NCBI RefSeq assembly: GCF_048569485.1
Contig: NC_134353.1
Coordinates: 424,075,055-424,139,054, forward strand
Reading direction: 5' to 3'
From: Anomaloglossus baeobatrachus
Lineage: Eukaryota > Chordata > Amphibia > Anura > Aromobatidae
DNA length: 64,000 nucleotides
The notes under the pieces were generated by a model that was given only the letters and a program-made list of their open reading frames with translations, made no database searches and had not been told where the DNA came from. The position numbers and the translations under genes are program-made. This document shows, piece by piece, positions 1 through 11,969 of the stretch (its first letter is position 1; every line of letters begins with the position of its first letter).

Positions 1-750
1 AAGGGTTAAATGGCTTTGGGCCACTGATCTAACACCACAATTGCATATCTAGTGATGTCAATAATCAAACTCAAGTGACTCCAGCCTGGCCCAAAGGGGT
101 TCTGGGCATCAAACTGGCATCAAAGTGGCCACACAGCCAATTTTCACAGATTTGAATAAGTAACTGGTATTTTTGAGGGGTTAAATAGCTTTGGGCCACT
201 GATATCACACTACATTTACATACCACACATCAAATACATGTCATTCCAGCCTGGCCCAAATGGGTTCTGGGCATGAAAACTGGCATCAAAGTGGGCAAGA
301 CCTCAGTTTTCACATACTTGAATAAGTAACTGGTGATATTGAGGGGTTAAATGGCTTTGGGCCACTGATCTCAAACCACAATTACATACCTAGTGATGCC
401 CCACATCAAATTCATGTCACTCCAGCCTGGCCCAAACAGGTTCTGGGCATCAGAACTGGCATCAAAGTGGGCATGACCTCAGTTTTCACAGATCTGAATA
501 AGTAACTGGTGTATTTGAGGGGTTTAATGGCTTTGGGCCACTGATCTCACACCACATTTGCATACCTAGTGATGCCACACATCAAATTCATGTCACTCCA
601 GCCTGGCCTAAAACGCCCAAAGGGGCATTAGAACTGGCATCAAAGTGGGCAAAACCACAGTTTTCACAGATTAGCCACTTTGATGCCTGTTCTGATACCC
701 AGAACCCTTTTGGGCCAGGCTGGAGTGATCTCAGTTTGATGTGTGGTATC
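1..750. repeat. Satellite, about 165-177 bp units
   Basis: Four head-to-tail units start near 1, 176, 341 and 518; each opens with a variant of GGGTTAAATGGCTTTGGGCC. Each unit also carries CCAGCCTGGCCCAAA and CTGGCATCAAAGTGG. From about 672 to 750 a partial unit lies in the opposite orientation, so the array ends in an inversion. There is no coding content. The array probably continues to the left of the window. Units differ by scattered substitutions and small indels, so the array is not fresh. Confidence 0.9.
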
Positions 751-1930
751 CAGTGGCGTAGCTAGGGTTTCAGCTCAGGGGGGTCAAAACATGTGAGTGG
801 GCCCTTACCAGGTAACCATGATAACTACGGTGGCGCAGACTAATCGTGGGTATAGTGGAACCTCAGCAGACGACACTGATATTACTGCTGTATGGTGACT
901 ATATAGTGGTAGATATCGGTGCTGCAAGACATACTAGAGATCATAGTGCAGTTATAGATGGTGATTTACTGCTGACGTTCTTTCGGATGAAGTTGTTCAC
1001 TTTTTCCGTCTTTTCCATCTGGCCCAGACCGACATTACAACTTCTTCCAGCCATAACTCATCTACAGAAATTACAACAAAGACACACACTTCCGGCACCG
1101 TACCCCATCTAATCTCAACCTGCTCAAACTCCTCATCCTGCCGTCATCCAATACTGAGCCACTGCTGTTGTATGTGTCCCTAATACTGCACCTGCTGTGT
1201 GGCACAAAAAACGGGATCTGCCCCCCCCATTCTCATGTTTATGTCACATGTACGGGCCCTTTCAGCTTTCTAAATCCTATAAATACATGTGTTACTCCCC
1301 CTTCATTATGTAATAATGTTCCCCATCCTGGTAAATATAGTATGTCCCCATCCTGGTGTATATGGACCCCCAGCCTGGTGTATATGGGCCGCCAGTCTGG
1401 TACATATGGACCCCCAGCCTGGTGTATATGGGCCCCCGAAATGGGCCCCATTCTAGTGTATATGGACTGCCAACCTGGATCCCATGCTAGTGTATATGGG
1501 CTTCCACCCTGGGCCCCATGCTAGTATATATGGGCCCTCATGCTAGTATATATGAGCCCCCAGCCTGGGTCCCATCCTGGTGTATATGGGCCCCCAGCCT
1601 GATGTATATGGGCCTTCAGCCTGGGCCCTGTGCTGGTGTATATGGGCCTCCAGCTGGTATATATGGGCACTTTGGTATACATGTCCCCTGTTCTGCGTTT
1701 TACAAAAAAGAAAAATCATATACTCACCTGCTCCATCAGGTCTTGAGTGGTGCAGTGCAGTCAGAAGGACATCATGCGAACAAGACATCAGAGTCCTGGC
1801 GCCAGGGGCTGTCTGGCACATTTTAGCCTAGGGGGCAATCATAAGGCAGTGGCCCTCAAGTTGCGTCAGCCCACCTTTGGTTTGTTTATTTCTGGCCACA
1901 GCATTAAAGCAGCATTGGTAACAGGCTTTA
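751..1930. other. Unclassified interspersed repeat with internal minisatellite
   Basis: Opens with CAGTGGCGTAGCTAGGG, a type of start I associate with non-autonomous vertebrate DNA transposons, but I could not find a matching far end or a target duplication. The short open frames are not conserved-looking proteins. The last 70 bases before the next element look like ordinary spacer. Family assignment is open. Confidence 0.4.
1340..1665. repeat. Minisatellite built on GGTGTATATGGGCC
   Basis: Irregular units of about 24-40 bp, each with a variant of CCCAGCCTGGTGTATATGG, repeat more than ten times. Length and sequence vary between units. Several short open frames here exist only because the repeat lacks stops; they are not genes. 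Confidence 0.8.
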
Positions 1931-3361
1931 GGCTATGTGCGCACTGGGAAATGGAATTTTCTTGAGAAAATTCCGCATGCTCTCAAAGATTACCGCACCC
2001 GCGGTAAAAAACCGCGGCAAACTGCACCCGAAAACCGCATGCGGTTTGCCGCGGTTTGCTGCGGTTTCACCGCGGTATTGTTCGCGGTATTGCCGCGATT
2101 TTGTCGCGTGCGGGTTGGGATGTGCTTTATTGCATTCAATGCAATAAAGCACATTGAAAAAAAAAAAAAAAAGTAATTTAATTCTGAGATAGTAGATAGA
2201 CAGAAGAATAGATAGAGGGATAGATAGATAGACAGACAGATAGATGGATAGATAGAAGGATAGATAGATAGAGGACAGATCGCTACATTTCCCACGGTCG
2301 GCAGTGAGTTCACATTACCGGCCGTGGGAAATGACCGGTAATTACCTCTGCTGTCTGCTGCATTCATTCAGCGCTGTGTCTGTGACAGTCGCGGCTGGAT
2401 GGAAGCAGCGCAGGAACTGTGGATTATGCTGGAGCTGTGGATTACGCCGGAGCTTTGTTTCGAGGGGGTAATAAAATGGTGAACGAGGCTTGTTTGTTTT
2501 ATTTAAAATAAAGGATTTTTCGGTGTCTGTGTTTTATTCACTTTACTTACGGGTTGATCATGTCAGCTGTCTCATAGACGCTGCCATGATCAAGCCTGGA
2601 GTTAATGGCGGTGATCCACCACCATTAACCCCTTGTATTACCCTGCTGCCACTGCTACACGGCGGCAGGAAGAGCCGGGGACACGCCAGTGCTGCCGCAT
2701 AATGCATGCGACAGTCCCGGGACAGCTGCGGCTGATATTCTCGGCTGCGGGAGGGGGAGGGAGGCGGTGGACATTAACCCTGCCCCTCTCCCTCCCCAGC
2801 CTGAGAATACCGGGCCGCCGCTGTGTGCTTACCTCGGCTGGACAGTAAATATACAGCGGAGCCCACGTTCTTTGTTTTCTATATTTCCGTTTTCTTTCTA
2901 TGTGTGTTCTATGTGTCTGTGATCTATGTCTGTGATCTCTGTGTGTTTACTCTTTGCACGGCTTCCTCTTCCTGTAATAACATCACTTCCCTGCAAAACC
3001 GCAGACAGGCGATGTACATTACCGGAGGTAAACCGCGAAATACCGCAGGAAATAACGCAGGAAAACGCAGTGAACCGCACAGAATTTGCTTCCTGCGTTA
3101 TTCCCTGCGGGATTTCACGATTAACATTGGAGTCAATGTAGTGAAATCCCGCAGCGACGTGCGGAAAATAATTGACATGCAATTGTTTTTGCTGCGGGAA
3201 TCCCGCAGCAAAACATGCAGCTGTCAAATTCCGTATAGTGCGCACAGGATTTTTTTTGCCCAGAGGTTTTGCTGGTGATTCACTGCACAGATGTTATGAA
3301 CATTTTCTGCAGTGAAACATGCAGCAAAACCGCAAAAAATCCGGTAAGTGCGCACATAGCC
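1931..3361. mobile_element. Harbinger-type non-autonomous DNA transposon
   Basis: Terminal inverted repeats GGCTATGTGCGCAC (left) and GTGCGCACATAGCC (right) are flanked on both sides by TTA (1928-1930 and 3362-3364). A 3-bp TTA or TAA target duplication is characteristic of the PIF/Harbinger superfamily. The subterminal regions are rich in CCGCGG and GCGGTTT motifs in both orientations. There is no transposase, so it would depend on a partner. Its centre (about 2425-2850) resembles the centre of the element at 37186-39194, although the ends differ. Confidence 0.8.
2185..2280. repeat. GATA/TAGA microsatellite
   Basis: Imperfect run of TAGATAGA and TAGACAGA inside the Harbinger-type element, preceded by an A-rich tract at about 2156-2172. 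Confidence 0.9.
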
Positions 3362-3364
3362 TTA

Positions 3365-3569
3365 TGAACAAACTGGTACATATATATGGGAACAGAACCG
3401 TGCTTACTGCTTACATAGATGTTACACCTCATGACTCCCCTGTTGCAAGGAATGAGGTGGTCTCCCATTGCTTGCCTGCCACAAGCCCTCCTGCTCAGCA
3501 GCACCAAAGGTCTAGGAGACTACGCAATGTGCACAGGATAGCTGCTCAGGGTAGCATCAAGAGTTTAAT
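3365..3569. other. Spacer with no recognised feature
   Basis: About 200 bases between the Harbinger-type element and the 133 bp array. I see no gene, no inverted repeat and no match to the 5' leader of the other hAT copies. The true 5' end of hAT copy 1 is therefore missing or replaced here. Confidence 0.5.
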
Positions 3570-6500
3570 TCCAGCACCTCTGCATTGCACCCTCAAGCTC
3601 ATTTTTACTAAGCTATTATAATAGCAAACACTGTGGAAACTTAGTGGCATCCAAAAAGTGGCTGTTGGACTTCATTAGTGTCCCACTGGTGACAAACAAT
3701 TTCCAGCACCTCTGCATTGCACCCTCAAGCTCATTTTTACTAAGCTAATATAATAGCAAACACTGTGGAAACTTAGTGGCATCCAAAAAGTAGCTGTTGG
3801 ACTTCATTAGTGTCACACTGGTGCCAAGCAATTTCCATCACCTCTGCATTGCACCCTCAAGCTCATTTTTTACTAAGCTATTATAATAGCAAACACTGAG
3901 GAAATTTAGTGGCATCCTAAAAGTGGCTGTTGGACTTCATTAGTGTCCCACTGGTGCCAAGCAATTTCCAGCATCTCTGCATTGCACCCTCATTTTTACT
4001 AAGCTATTATAATAGCAAACACTGAGGAAACTTAGTGGCATCCAAAAAGTGGCTGTTGGACTCCATTAGTGTCCCACTGGTGCCAAGCAATTTCCAGAAC
4101 CTCTGCATTGCACCCTCACGCTCATTTTCACTAAGCTGTTATAATAGCAAACACTGTGGAAACTTAGTGGCATCCAAAAAGTAGCTGTTGGACTTCATTA
4201 GTGTCCCACTGGTGCCAAGCAATTTCCAGCACCTCTGCATTGCACCCTCAAGCTCATTTTTACTAAGTTATTATAATAGCAAACACTGAGGAAACATAGT
4301 GGTATACAATAAGTGGCTGTTGGACTTCATTAGTGTCCCACTGGTGCCAAGCAATTTCCAGCACCTCTGCATTGCACCTTCAAGCTCATTTTTACTAAGC
4401 TATTATAATAGCAAACACTGAGGAAACTTAGTGGCATCCAAAAAGTGGCTGCTGGACTCCATTAGTGTCCCACTGGTGCCAAGCAATTTCCAGCACCTCT
4501 GCATTGCACCCTCAAGCTCATTTTTACTAAGCTATTATAATAGCAAACACTGTGGAAACTTAGTGGCATCCTAAAAGTGGCTGTTGGACTTCATTAGTGT
4601 CCCACTGGTGCCAAGCAATTTCCAGCACCTCTGCATTGCACCCTCAAGCTCATTTTTACTAAGCTATTATAGTAGCAAACACTGAGGAAACTTAGTGGCA
4701 TCCTAAAAGTGGCTGTTGGACTTCATTAGTGTCCCACTGGTGCCAAGCAATTTCCAGCACCTCTGCATTGCACCCTCAAGCTCATTTTTACTAAGCTATT
4801 ATAATAGCAAACACTGTGGAAACTTAGTGGCATCCAAAAAGTGTCTGTTGGACTTCATTAGTGTCCCACTGGTGCCAAGCAATTTCCAGCACCTCTGCAT
4901 TGCACCCTCAAGCTCATTTTTACTAAGCTATTATATATAATAGCAAACACTGAGGAAACTTAGTGGCATCCAAAAAGTGGCTGTTGGACTCCATTAGTGT
5001 CCCACTGGTGCCAAGCAATTTCCAGCACCTCTGCATTGCACCCTCAAGTTTATTTTTACTAAGCTGTTATAATAGCAAACACTGAGGAAACTTAGTGGCA
5101 TCCAAAAAGTGGCTGTTGGACTTCATTAGTGTCCCACTGGTGCCAAGCAATTTCCAGCACCTCTGCATTGCACCCTCAAGCTCAGTTTTACTAAGCTATT
5201 ATAATAGCAAACACTGTGGAAACTTAGTGGCATCCTAAAAGTGGCTGTTGGACTTCATTAGTGGCCTATTGGTGCCAAGCAATTTCCAGCACCTCTGCAT
5301 TGCACCCTTAAGCTCATTTTTACTAAGCTATTATAATAGCAAACACTGTGGAAACTTAGTGGCATCCAAAAAGTGGCTGTTGGACTCCATTAGTGTCCCA
5401 CTGGTGCCAAGCAATTTCCAGCACCTCTGCATTACACCCTCCTGCTCATTTTTACTAAGCCATTCATTATAATAGCAAACACTGAGAAAACTTAGCGGCA
5501 TCCTAAAAGTGGCTGTTGGACTTCATTAGTGTCCCACTGGTGCCAAGCAATTTCCAGCACCTCTGCATTGCACCCTCAAGCTCATTTTTTACTAAGCTAT
5601 TATAATAGCAAACACTGAGGAAACTTAGTGGCATCAGAAAAGTGGCTGTTGGACTTCATTAGTGTCCCACTGGTGCCAAGCAATTTCCAGCACCTCTGCA
5701 TTGCACCCTCAAGCTCATTTTTACTAAGCTATTTATAATAGCAAACACTGTGGAAACTTAGTTGCATCCTAAAAGTGTCTGTTGAACTTCATTAGTGTCC
5801 CACTGGTGCCAAGCAATTTCCAGCACCTCTGCATTACACCCTCAAGCTCATTTGTACTAAGCTATTATAATAGCAAACACTGGGGAAACTTAGTGGCATC
5901 CTAAAAGTGGCTGTTGGACTTCATTAGTGTCCCACTGGTGCCAAGCAATTTCCAGCACCTCTGCATTGCACCCTCAAGCTCATTTTTACTAAGCTATTAT
6001 AATAGCAAACACTGTGGAAACTTAGTGGTGGCATCCAAAACATGGCTGTTGGACTCCATTAGTGTCCCACTGGTGCCAAGCAATTTCCGGCACCTCTGCA
6101 TTGCACCCTCAAGTTTATATTTACTAAGCTATTTTAATAGCAAACACTGAAGAAACTTAGTGGCATCCAAAAATTGGCTGTTGGACTTCATTAGTGTCCC
6201 ACTGGTGCCAAGCAATTTCCAGCACCTCTGCATTGCACCCTCAAGTTTATTTTTACTAAGCTATTTTAATAGCAAACACTGTGGAAACTTAGTGGCATCC
6301 AAAAAGTGTCTGTTGGACTTCATTAGTGTCCCACTGGTGCCAAGCAATTTCCAGCACCTCTGCATTGCACCCTCAAGCTCATTTTTTCTAAGCTATTATA
6401 ATAGCAAACACTGTGGAAACTTAGTGGCATCAGAAAAGTGGCTGTTGGACTTCATTAGTGGCCCACTGGTGCCAAGCAATTTCCAGCACCTCTGCATTGC

Positions 6501-7325
6501 ACCCTCAAGCTCATTTTTACTAAGCCATTCATTATAATAGCAAACACTGAGAAAACTTAGTGGCATCCTAAGAGTGGCTGTTGGACTTCATTAGTGTCCC
6601 ACTGGTGCCAAGCAATTTCCATCACCTCTGCATTGCACCCTCAAGCTCATTTTTACTAAGCTATTATAATAGCAAACACTGTGGAAACTTAGTGGCATCC
6701 AAAAAATGGCTGTTGGACTCCATTAGTGTCCCACTTGTGCCAAGCAATTTCCAGCACCTCTGCATTGCACCCTCAAGCTCATTTTTACTAAGCTATTTAT
6801 AATAGCAAACATTGAGGAAACTTAGTGGCATCCTAAAAGTGGCTGTTGGACTTCATTAGTGTCCCACTGGTGCCAAGCAATTTCCATCACCTCTGCATTG
6901 CACCCTCAAGCTCATTTTTACTAAGCTATTATAATAGCAAACACTGTGGAAACTTAGTGGCATCCAAAAAGTGGCTGTTGGACTCCATTAGTGTCCCACT
7001 GATGCCAAGCAATTTCCAGCACCTCTGCATTGCACCCTCAAGCTCATTTTTACTACGCTATTATAATAGCAAACACTGTGGAAACTTAGTGGCATCCAAA
7101 AAGTGGCTGTTGGACTTCATCAGTGTCCCACTGGTGCCAAGCAATTTCCAGCACCTCTGCATTGCACCCTCAAGCTCATTTTTACTAAGCTATTATAATA
7201 GCAAACACTGTGGAAACTTAGTGGCATCCAAAAAGTGGCTGTTGGACTCCATTAGTGTCCCACTGGTGCCAAGCAATTTCCAGCACCTCGTCATTGCACC
7301 CTCCAAGGTCATTTTTACTAAGCCA
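3570..7325. repeat. 133 bp tandem array, 5' side of hAT copy 1
   Basis: I counted 28 occurrences of GTGGCTGTTGGACT (or a one-base variant) spaced about 132-133 bases. A unit runs from CAGCACCTCTGCATTGCACC through ACTAAGCTATTATAATAG to GTGTCCCACTGGTGCCAAGC. Some units carry small insertions such as TATA doubling or a CATTC insertion. The same unit type sits in front of the transposase in copy 2 (27950-30975) and a related unit in copy 3, so the array belongs to the transposon. Open frames of 70-160 codons here arise because one frame of the unit lacks stops. Confidence 0.95.
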
Positions 7326-8189
7326 TTATGATAGCAAACTGTGCTGCCAGTTTAGGGGCCATAGTTGCATTGTCAGGGATAGTCAGTGTTGGTTCTTCTG
7401 CTGTCAATAAAGCTAGACCACCTCTGCAATCTACACCAACTCTCAATTTTTACTATTACATTTTAAGTGGACAATCTTGTCGCTATCAAAATGAGTGGCA
7501 AAATGACAGATGCTGGTCGGAAGGGGAACAGGCGTGTTGGAAAAGGAAAAAAAGTTTTTGTCCTTGGGGAAGGTGGCAAAGCTACATTAACATCTGCTGA
7601 AGATAAGCCATCTTCCAGCAAAAGTAAGATGTCTACTACTTTCCGTGGACATTCCGATGTGCTCCCTTTTTTACGGACCCGAACAACTGGAACAAAGGTA
7701 GCTGATGGCCAAAAAAAGCACATGCTTGAATGGATCTCAAGTGCTCCAACAAGTGCCCTCTCCTCCACCTCAACTACCTTATCCAAAAAAATCCAGTCCT
7801 CTGAGTTGTCATCCCAATCACACTTGCTTTCTCCCAGCTCTCAAGTCTCCATCCGCCCTGCACAGTATGGTGGAACAGAGATGGCTGAGTCTGCAGAGCT
7901 GTTCAGTCACGCTATAGCTTGGGAATCAGAGGTACAGTTAGGTCCAGAAATATTTGGACAGTGACACAATTTTCGCGAATTGGGCTCTGCATGCCACCAC
8001 ATTGGATTTGAAATGAAACCTCTACAACAGAATTCAAGTGCAGATTGTAACGTTTAATTTGAAGGTTTGAACAAAAATATCTGATAGAAATTGTAGGAAT
8101 TGTACACATTTCTTTACAAACACTCCACATTTTAGGAGGTCAAAAGTAATTGGACAAATAAACCAAACCCAAACAAAATATTTTTATTT

Positions 8190-9227
8190 TCAATATTTTG
8201 TTGCGAATCCTTTGGAGGCAATCACTGCCTTAAGTCTGGAACCCATGGACATCACCAAACGCTGGGTTTCCTCCTTCTTAATGCTTTGCCAGGCCTTTAC
8301 AGCCGCAGCCTTCAGGTCTTGCTTGTTTGTGGGTCTTTCCGTCTTAAGTCTGGATTTGAGCAAGTGAAATGCATGCTCAATTGGGTTAAGATCTGGTGAT
8401 TGACTTGGCCATTGCAGAATGTTCCACTTTTTTGCACTCATGAACTCCTGGGTAGCTTTGGTTGTATGCTTGGGGTCATTGTCCATCTGTACTATGAAGC
8501 GCCGTCCGATCAACTTTGCGGCATTTGGCTGAATCTGGGCTGAAAGTATATCCCGGTACACTTCAGAATTCACCCGGCTACTCTTGTCTGCTGTTATGTC
8601 ATCAATAAACACAAGTGACCCAGTGCCATTGAAAGCCATGCATGCCCATGCCATCACGTTGCCTCCACCATGTTTTACAGAGGATGTGGTGTGCCTTGGA
8701 TCATGTGCCGTTCCCTTTCTTCTCCAAACTTTTTTCTTCCCATCATTCTGGTACAGGTTGATCTTTGTCTCATCTGTCCATAGAATACTTTTCCAGAACT
8801 GAGCTGGCTTCATGAGGTGTTTTTCAGCAAATTTAACTCTGGCCTGTCTATTTTTGGAATTGATGAATGGTTTGCATCTAGATGTGAACCCTTTGTATTT
8901 ACTTTCATGGAGTCTTCTCTTTACTGTTGACTTAGAGACAGATACACCTACTTCACTGAGAGTGTTCTGGACTTCAGTTGATGTTGTGAACGGGTTCTTC
9001 TTCACCAAAGAAAGTATGCGGCGATCATCCACCACTGTTGTCATCCGTGGACGCCCAGGCCTTTTTGAGTTCCCAAGCTCACCAGTCAATTCCTTTTTTC
9101 TCAGAATGTACCCGACTGTTGATTTTGCTACTCCAAGCATGTCTGCTATCTCTCTGATGGATTTTTTCTTTTTTTTCAGCCTCAGGATGTTCTGCTTCAC
9201 CTCAATTGAGAGTTCCTTAGACCGCAT
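8190..9227 (-). CDS. Tc1-family DD34E transposase, apparently intact
   Basis: 345 residues, the usual length for Tc1 transposases, with no internal stop. The N-terminal paired-like helix-turn-helix region covers about residues 1-110. It includes SIREIADMLGVAKSTVGYIL and the GRPR-like hook KRPGRPR near residue 60. The catalytic triad is visible: D in WTDETKINL, D in VQMDNDPKHT and E in SPDLNPIEH. A lysine run (KKKKK) near residue 20 may help nuclear import. The enzyme binds the element's inverted repeats and performs cut-and-paste transposition into TA. Start chosen at the only M giving the full N-terminus (MRSKELSIEVKQ). The gypsy insertion lies upstream of the start, so it may have separated the gene from its promoter. 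Activity is inferred, not shown. Confidence 0.95.
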   Translation of the reverse strand: MRSKELSIEVKQNILRLKKKKKSIREIADMLGVAKSTVGYILRKKELTGELGNSKRPGRPRMTTVVDDRRILSLVKKNPFTTSTEVQNTLSEVGVSVSKSTVKRRLHESKYKGFTSRCKPFINSKNRQARVKFAEKHLMKPAQFWKSILWTDETKINLYQNDGKKKVWRRKGTAHDPRHTTSSVKHGGGNVMAWACMAFNGTGSLVFIDDITADKSSRVNSEVYRDILSAQIQPNAAKLIGRRFIVQMDNDPKHTTKATQEFMSAKKWNILQWPSQSPDLNPIEHAFHLLKSRLKTERPTNKQDLKAAAVKAWQSIKKEETQRLVMSMGSRLKAVIASKGFATKY

Positions 9228-9409
9228 GTTGTCTGGTCACAGCAACAGCTTCCAAATGGAAAACCACACACCTGTAATCAACCCCAGACCTTTTAACTAC
9301 TTCATTGATTACAGGTTAACGAGGGAGACGCCTTCAGAGTTAATTGCAGCCCTTAGAGTCCCTTGTCCAATTACTTTTGGTCCCTTTAAAAAGAGGAGGC
9401 TATGCATTA

Positions 9410-10097
9410 TGTCAGGACCGGGAGGACTGATGGGCCCAGGAGGTGGATCCACTGGACCGAGTATCCCACCGGGGGGCAGGGTACACGGCAGCCGGAGCAC
9501 TGGCGTGGCCGGGACAGGTATAACCAGGTCAGCAGAGTCACAAAGTTCTTCAGGACGGTAAGGAAAACAGGCACAGGTACCAGGGAGCAAAGACAAGAAG
9601 TCTACAGGACACGGCACCAGGGGGCCTGAGCACCTAGCACAAAAGACAAAGCTTCCAGACACGTTGATCAGGCAACGCCCCTATGGAAAGGCCAGTCTTA
9701 TATATCCAGCACAGCCGTATGTCACATCCTGCTTCAGGTGTGCTGGGTCCATAAAACCAGGAGAGTGGGCGCGGCCTGGTCCTATACAGAGGCATGAGGC
9801 TAATACTCAGAGTCAGACTCATGAGACCAGGAGCAGGACACAGGAGAGCACGAGCGGGAGCGGCGGCCATGACCGGTGGACACGTGGAGTGGATCAGTGG
9901 GTAAGGAGCAGTGCAATGACGGTGAGGCCGGATCAGTGGGTACGGAGCGGTGGTGCGATGCAGGTGCGACTGGATCAGTGGGTACAGAGCGGTGGTGCAA
10001 TGCAGGTACGACTGGATCAAGGGGTATGGAGCGGTGGTGCGATGCAGGAACCGGCTCAGTGGGTAAGGAGGGCTGCTGGGACACCGGGAGCGTGACA
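9410..10097 (-). repeat. 3' LTR of the young gypsy element
   Basis: 688 bp, TG...CA ends, the same sequence as 11970-12657. It contains a 42-bp tandem motif (about 9893-10080) built on GGATCAGTGGGTACGGAGCG in about four copies, all still in register between the two LTRs. Confidence 0.95.
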
Positions 10098-10110
10098 GTA
10101 CCCCCCCCTT
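10098..10110 (-). promoter_or_regulatory. Polypurine tract of the young gypsy element
   Basis: On the minus strand a run of G after AA sits directly in front of the 3' LTR (AAGGGGGGGGTAC then TGTCACG). This is the expected plus-strand primer position. Confidence 0.85.
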
Positions 10111-11956
10111 GAAGCCCCCCTCCCCGCGGCCGGGACATGTAGGCGCGCCGAAGAGGGGCAGCAACGTACTTCCGGGACAACCAGGACCGAGCCTCGGGGC
10201 CGCAATCCACCCAATCGACCAGGAAGGACTGCCTACCCCGGACCGTTTTCATGGCCACTATGTCCCGTATCGGAGAACCCAAGTCAGCGGCAACGGAGGC
10301 AACGGATAAGGGAAGACAGTCAGAAGCAGGACTGGAGTCGTGGGCGACCAGTTCGGGCGTCTCGGACCGGGTACAGGAAAGTGTGTCATCCTCAATAGCA
10401 GGGGGCATCAAAGTCTCAAGTGCCAGGGATGGTGGAACGACGCTGGACTGCGTCGACTCTGCTTCTGGGTCCGGTGGCACCACAGGCACAAGTGCCAGGA
10501 GCTGTGGTACACCGCTGGACTGAGTCGTCGCCTCTTCTTCTTCCTGCGGCATAGCAGGCTCGGGTGACAGGGGCCGAGGAACGGGCTGTAGGCAGTGGTC
10601 ATGACACGAGGACCCCCAGCGGTTAATAGCGCCAGAGTGCCAACTAATGGCAGGGTCATGAAGTTGAAGCCAGGGCAGACCCAACAGGAGCTCAGGAGCC
10701 ATCCTCGGGATCACAAAGAAGGTGATGGTCTCAGTATGCAAAGTGCCAACCTGGAGTCTTACTGGTTCAGTGGTATATCGGACAGGTTCGTATAGCAGTT
10801 TGCCGTCCACGGAGGCGAACCAGAGGGGCTTGGCAAGCGGGATCACAGGTACTTGGTATTGATCCACTGCAGACTGGCATATGAAATTACCCGCCGCCCC
10901 AGAATCGATGTGGGCCTTTGCTGTGAACCTGGTCTTCTTCGTCGTCACCTGGACAGTCTGTGTAAGTGGAACGGAGGGGATTCCGGTGCCAAGGGTAGCG
11001 GTTCCCACCATCCCTTGGGCCTGGGGTCTACCAGGTTTCTCAGGGCATGTCCGAAGCATGTGTGACCCGTCTCCACAATAGAAGCACAGGCCCAGGGCGA
11101 GCCGTTCTGCACGGCGTTGCTTGGCTTGGTTCAGTCGGTCAATTTGCATGGGTTCCGGAAACATGTCACAGGAAGGCAGGGGCAAAGGAGCGGTAGGCCT
11201 CTGCGGGGACAAGGCGTGACGGGGTGGTAGCTTCTCCCGGAATACCTCTTTGGTTCGCTCCTGGAAACGGAGGTCAATCCGGGTGGCTAAGGATATTAAA
11301 GCGTCCAAGGTGCGTGGAACGTCACGGCCAGCAAGCTCGTCTTTGACGCGGCCAGAGAGTCCTTCCCAAAAGGCCGCCGTCAAGGCCTCATTGTTCCAGC
11401 CCAGCTCAGAGGTGAGCGTGCGGAACTGGATGGCGTATTGGCCGACGGTCAGGGTCCCTTGGCGTAGCCGGAGGAGCGAAGAGGTCACTGTGGTGGTACG
11501 TCCGGGTTCATCGAATGTACTTCGGAAAGCGTGCAGGAATTCCCGGATGTTAGTGGTCATTGGATCCTCTTTCTCCCACAGGGGGTTAATCCAGGCTAGA
11601 GCTTCGCCTTCCAAGTGCGACATCAGGAACGCAACTTTAGCCTGGTCTGAGACAAACAAATGAGGAAGCAACTTGAAATGCAGGGAGCACTGGTTCAAGA
11701 AGCCGCGGCAGGACTTGGGATCCCCTGCATAGCGAGGCGGAGCAGCAAGGCGAAGTTGCGAGGCCGTGGCGGAAACTGGTTCAGAGCCGGAGACTGGTTG
11801 CTGCGTGGACTCAGACGAGGCAGCGGTCTGCAGCGTATATAACCGGTGGTCCATGGACGCCAGGAATTTCAGCATCCGGTGTAAGGTGTCACGCTGTTGC
11901 ACCAGTTCCTGGCGTAGTTCGGCCAGCTCAGATGTTTGTGCTCCAGCGGGATCCAT
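10098..11956 (-). pseudogene. Gypsy gag and aspartic protease with chromodomain-like tail (fossil)
   Basis: The frame starts MDPAGAQTSELAELRQ just inside the 5' LTR. Parts in order: an N-terminal coiled-coil-like segment, a Retrotrans_gag capsid region (around RYAGDPKSCRGFLNQC), a CX2CX4HX4C zinc knuckle (CFYCGDGSHMLRTC), a pepsin-like protease site (IDSGAAGNFI) and a C-terminal stretch resembling a chromovirus chromodomain (RGRQSFLVDWVDCGPEARSW). The open frame runs on into the 3' LTR. The capsid domain is of the type from which mammalian PEG10/RTL genes arose. The element as a whole is broken because polymerase functions are not seen. Confidence 0.88.
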
Positions 11957-11969
11957 GGCCTGATCAAAC

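Noticed and set aside
846-1112. 88-codon frame near the window start
   Set aside because: No domain, repeat context, and no sign of coding constraint.
4716-7331. Chain of open frames with the repeated peptide DFISVPLVPSNFQHLCIAPSS
   Set aside because: They follow the 133 bp unit, which lacks stops in one frame; unit indels shift the frame and there is no family match.
8812-9561. 249-codon plus-strand frame
   Set aside because: It is the shadow of the Tc1 transposase continuing into the LTR.
9664-10112. Plus-strand frames over the gypsy LTR, repeated at 12224-12759
   Set aside because: They are antisense to the element and built on the 42-bp tandem motif.
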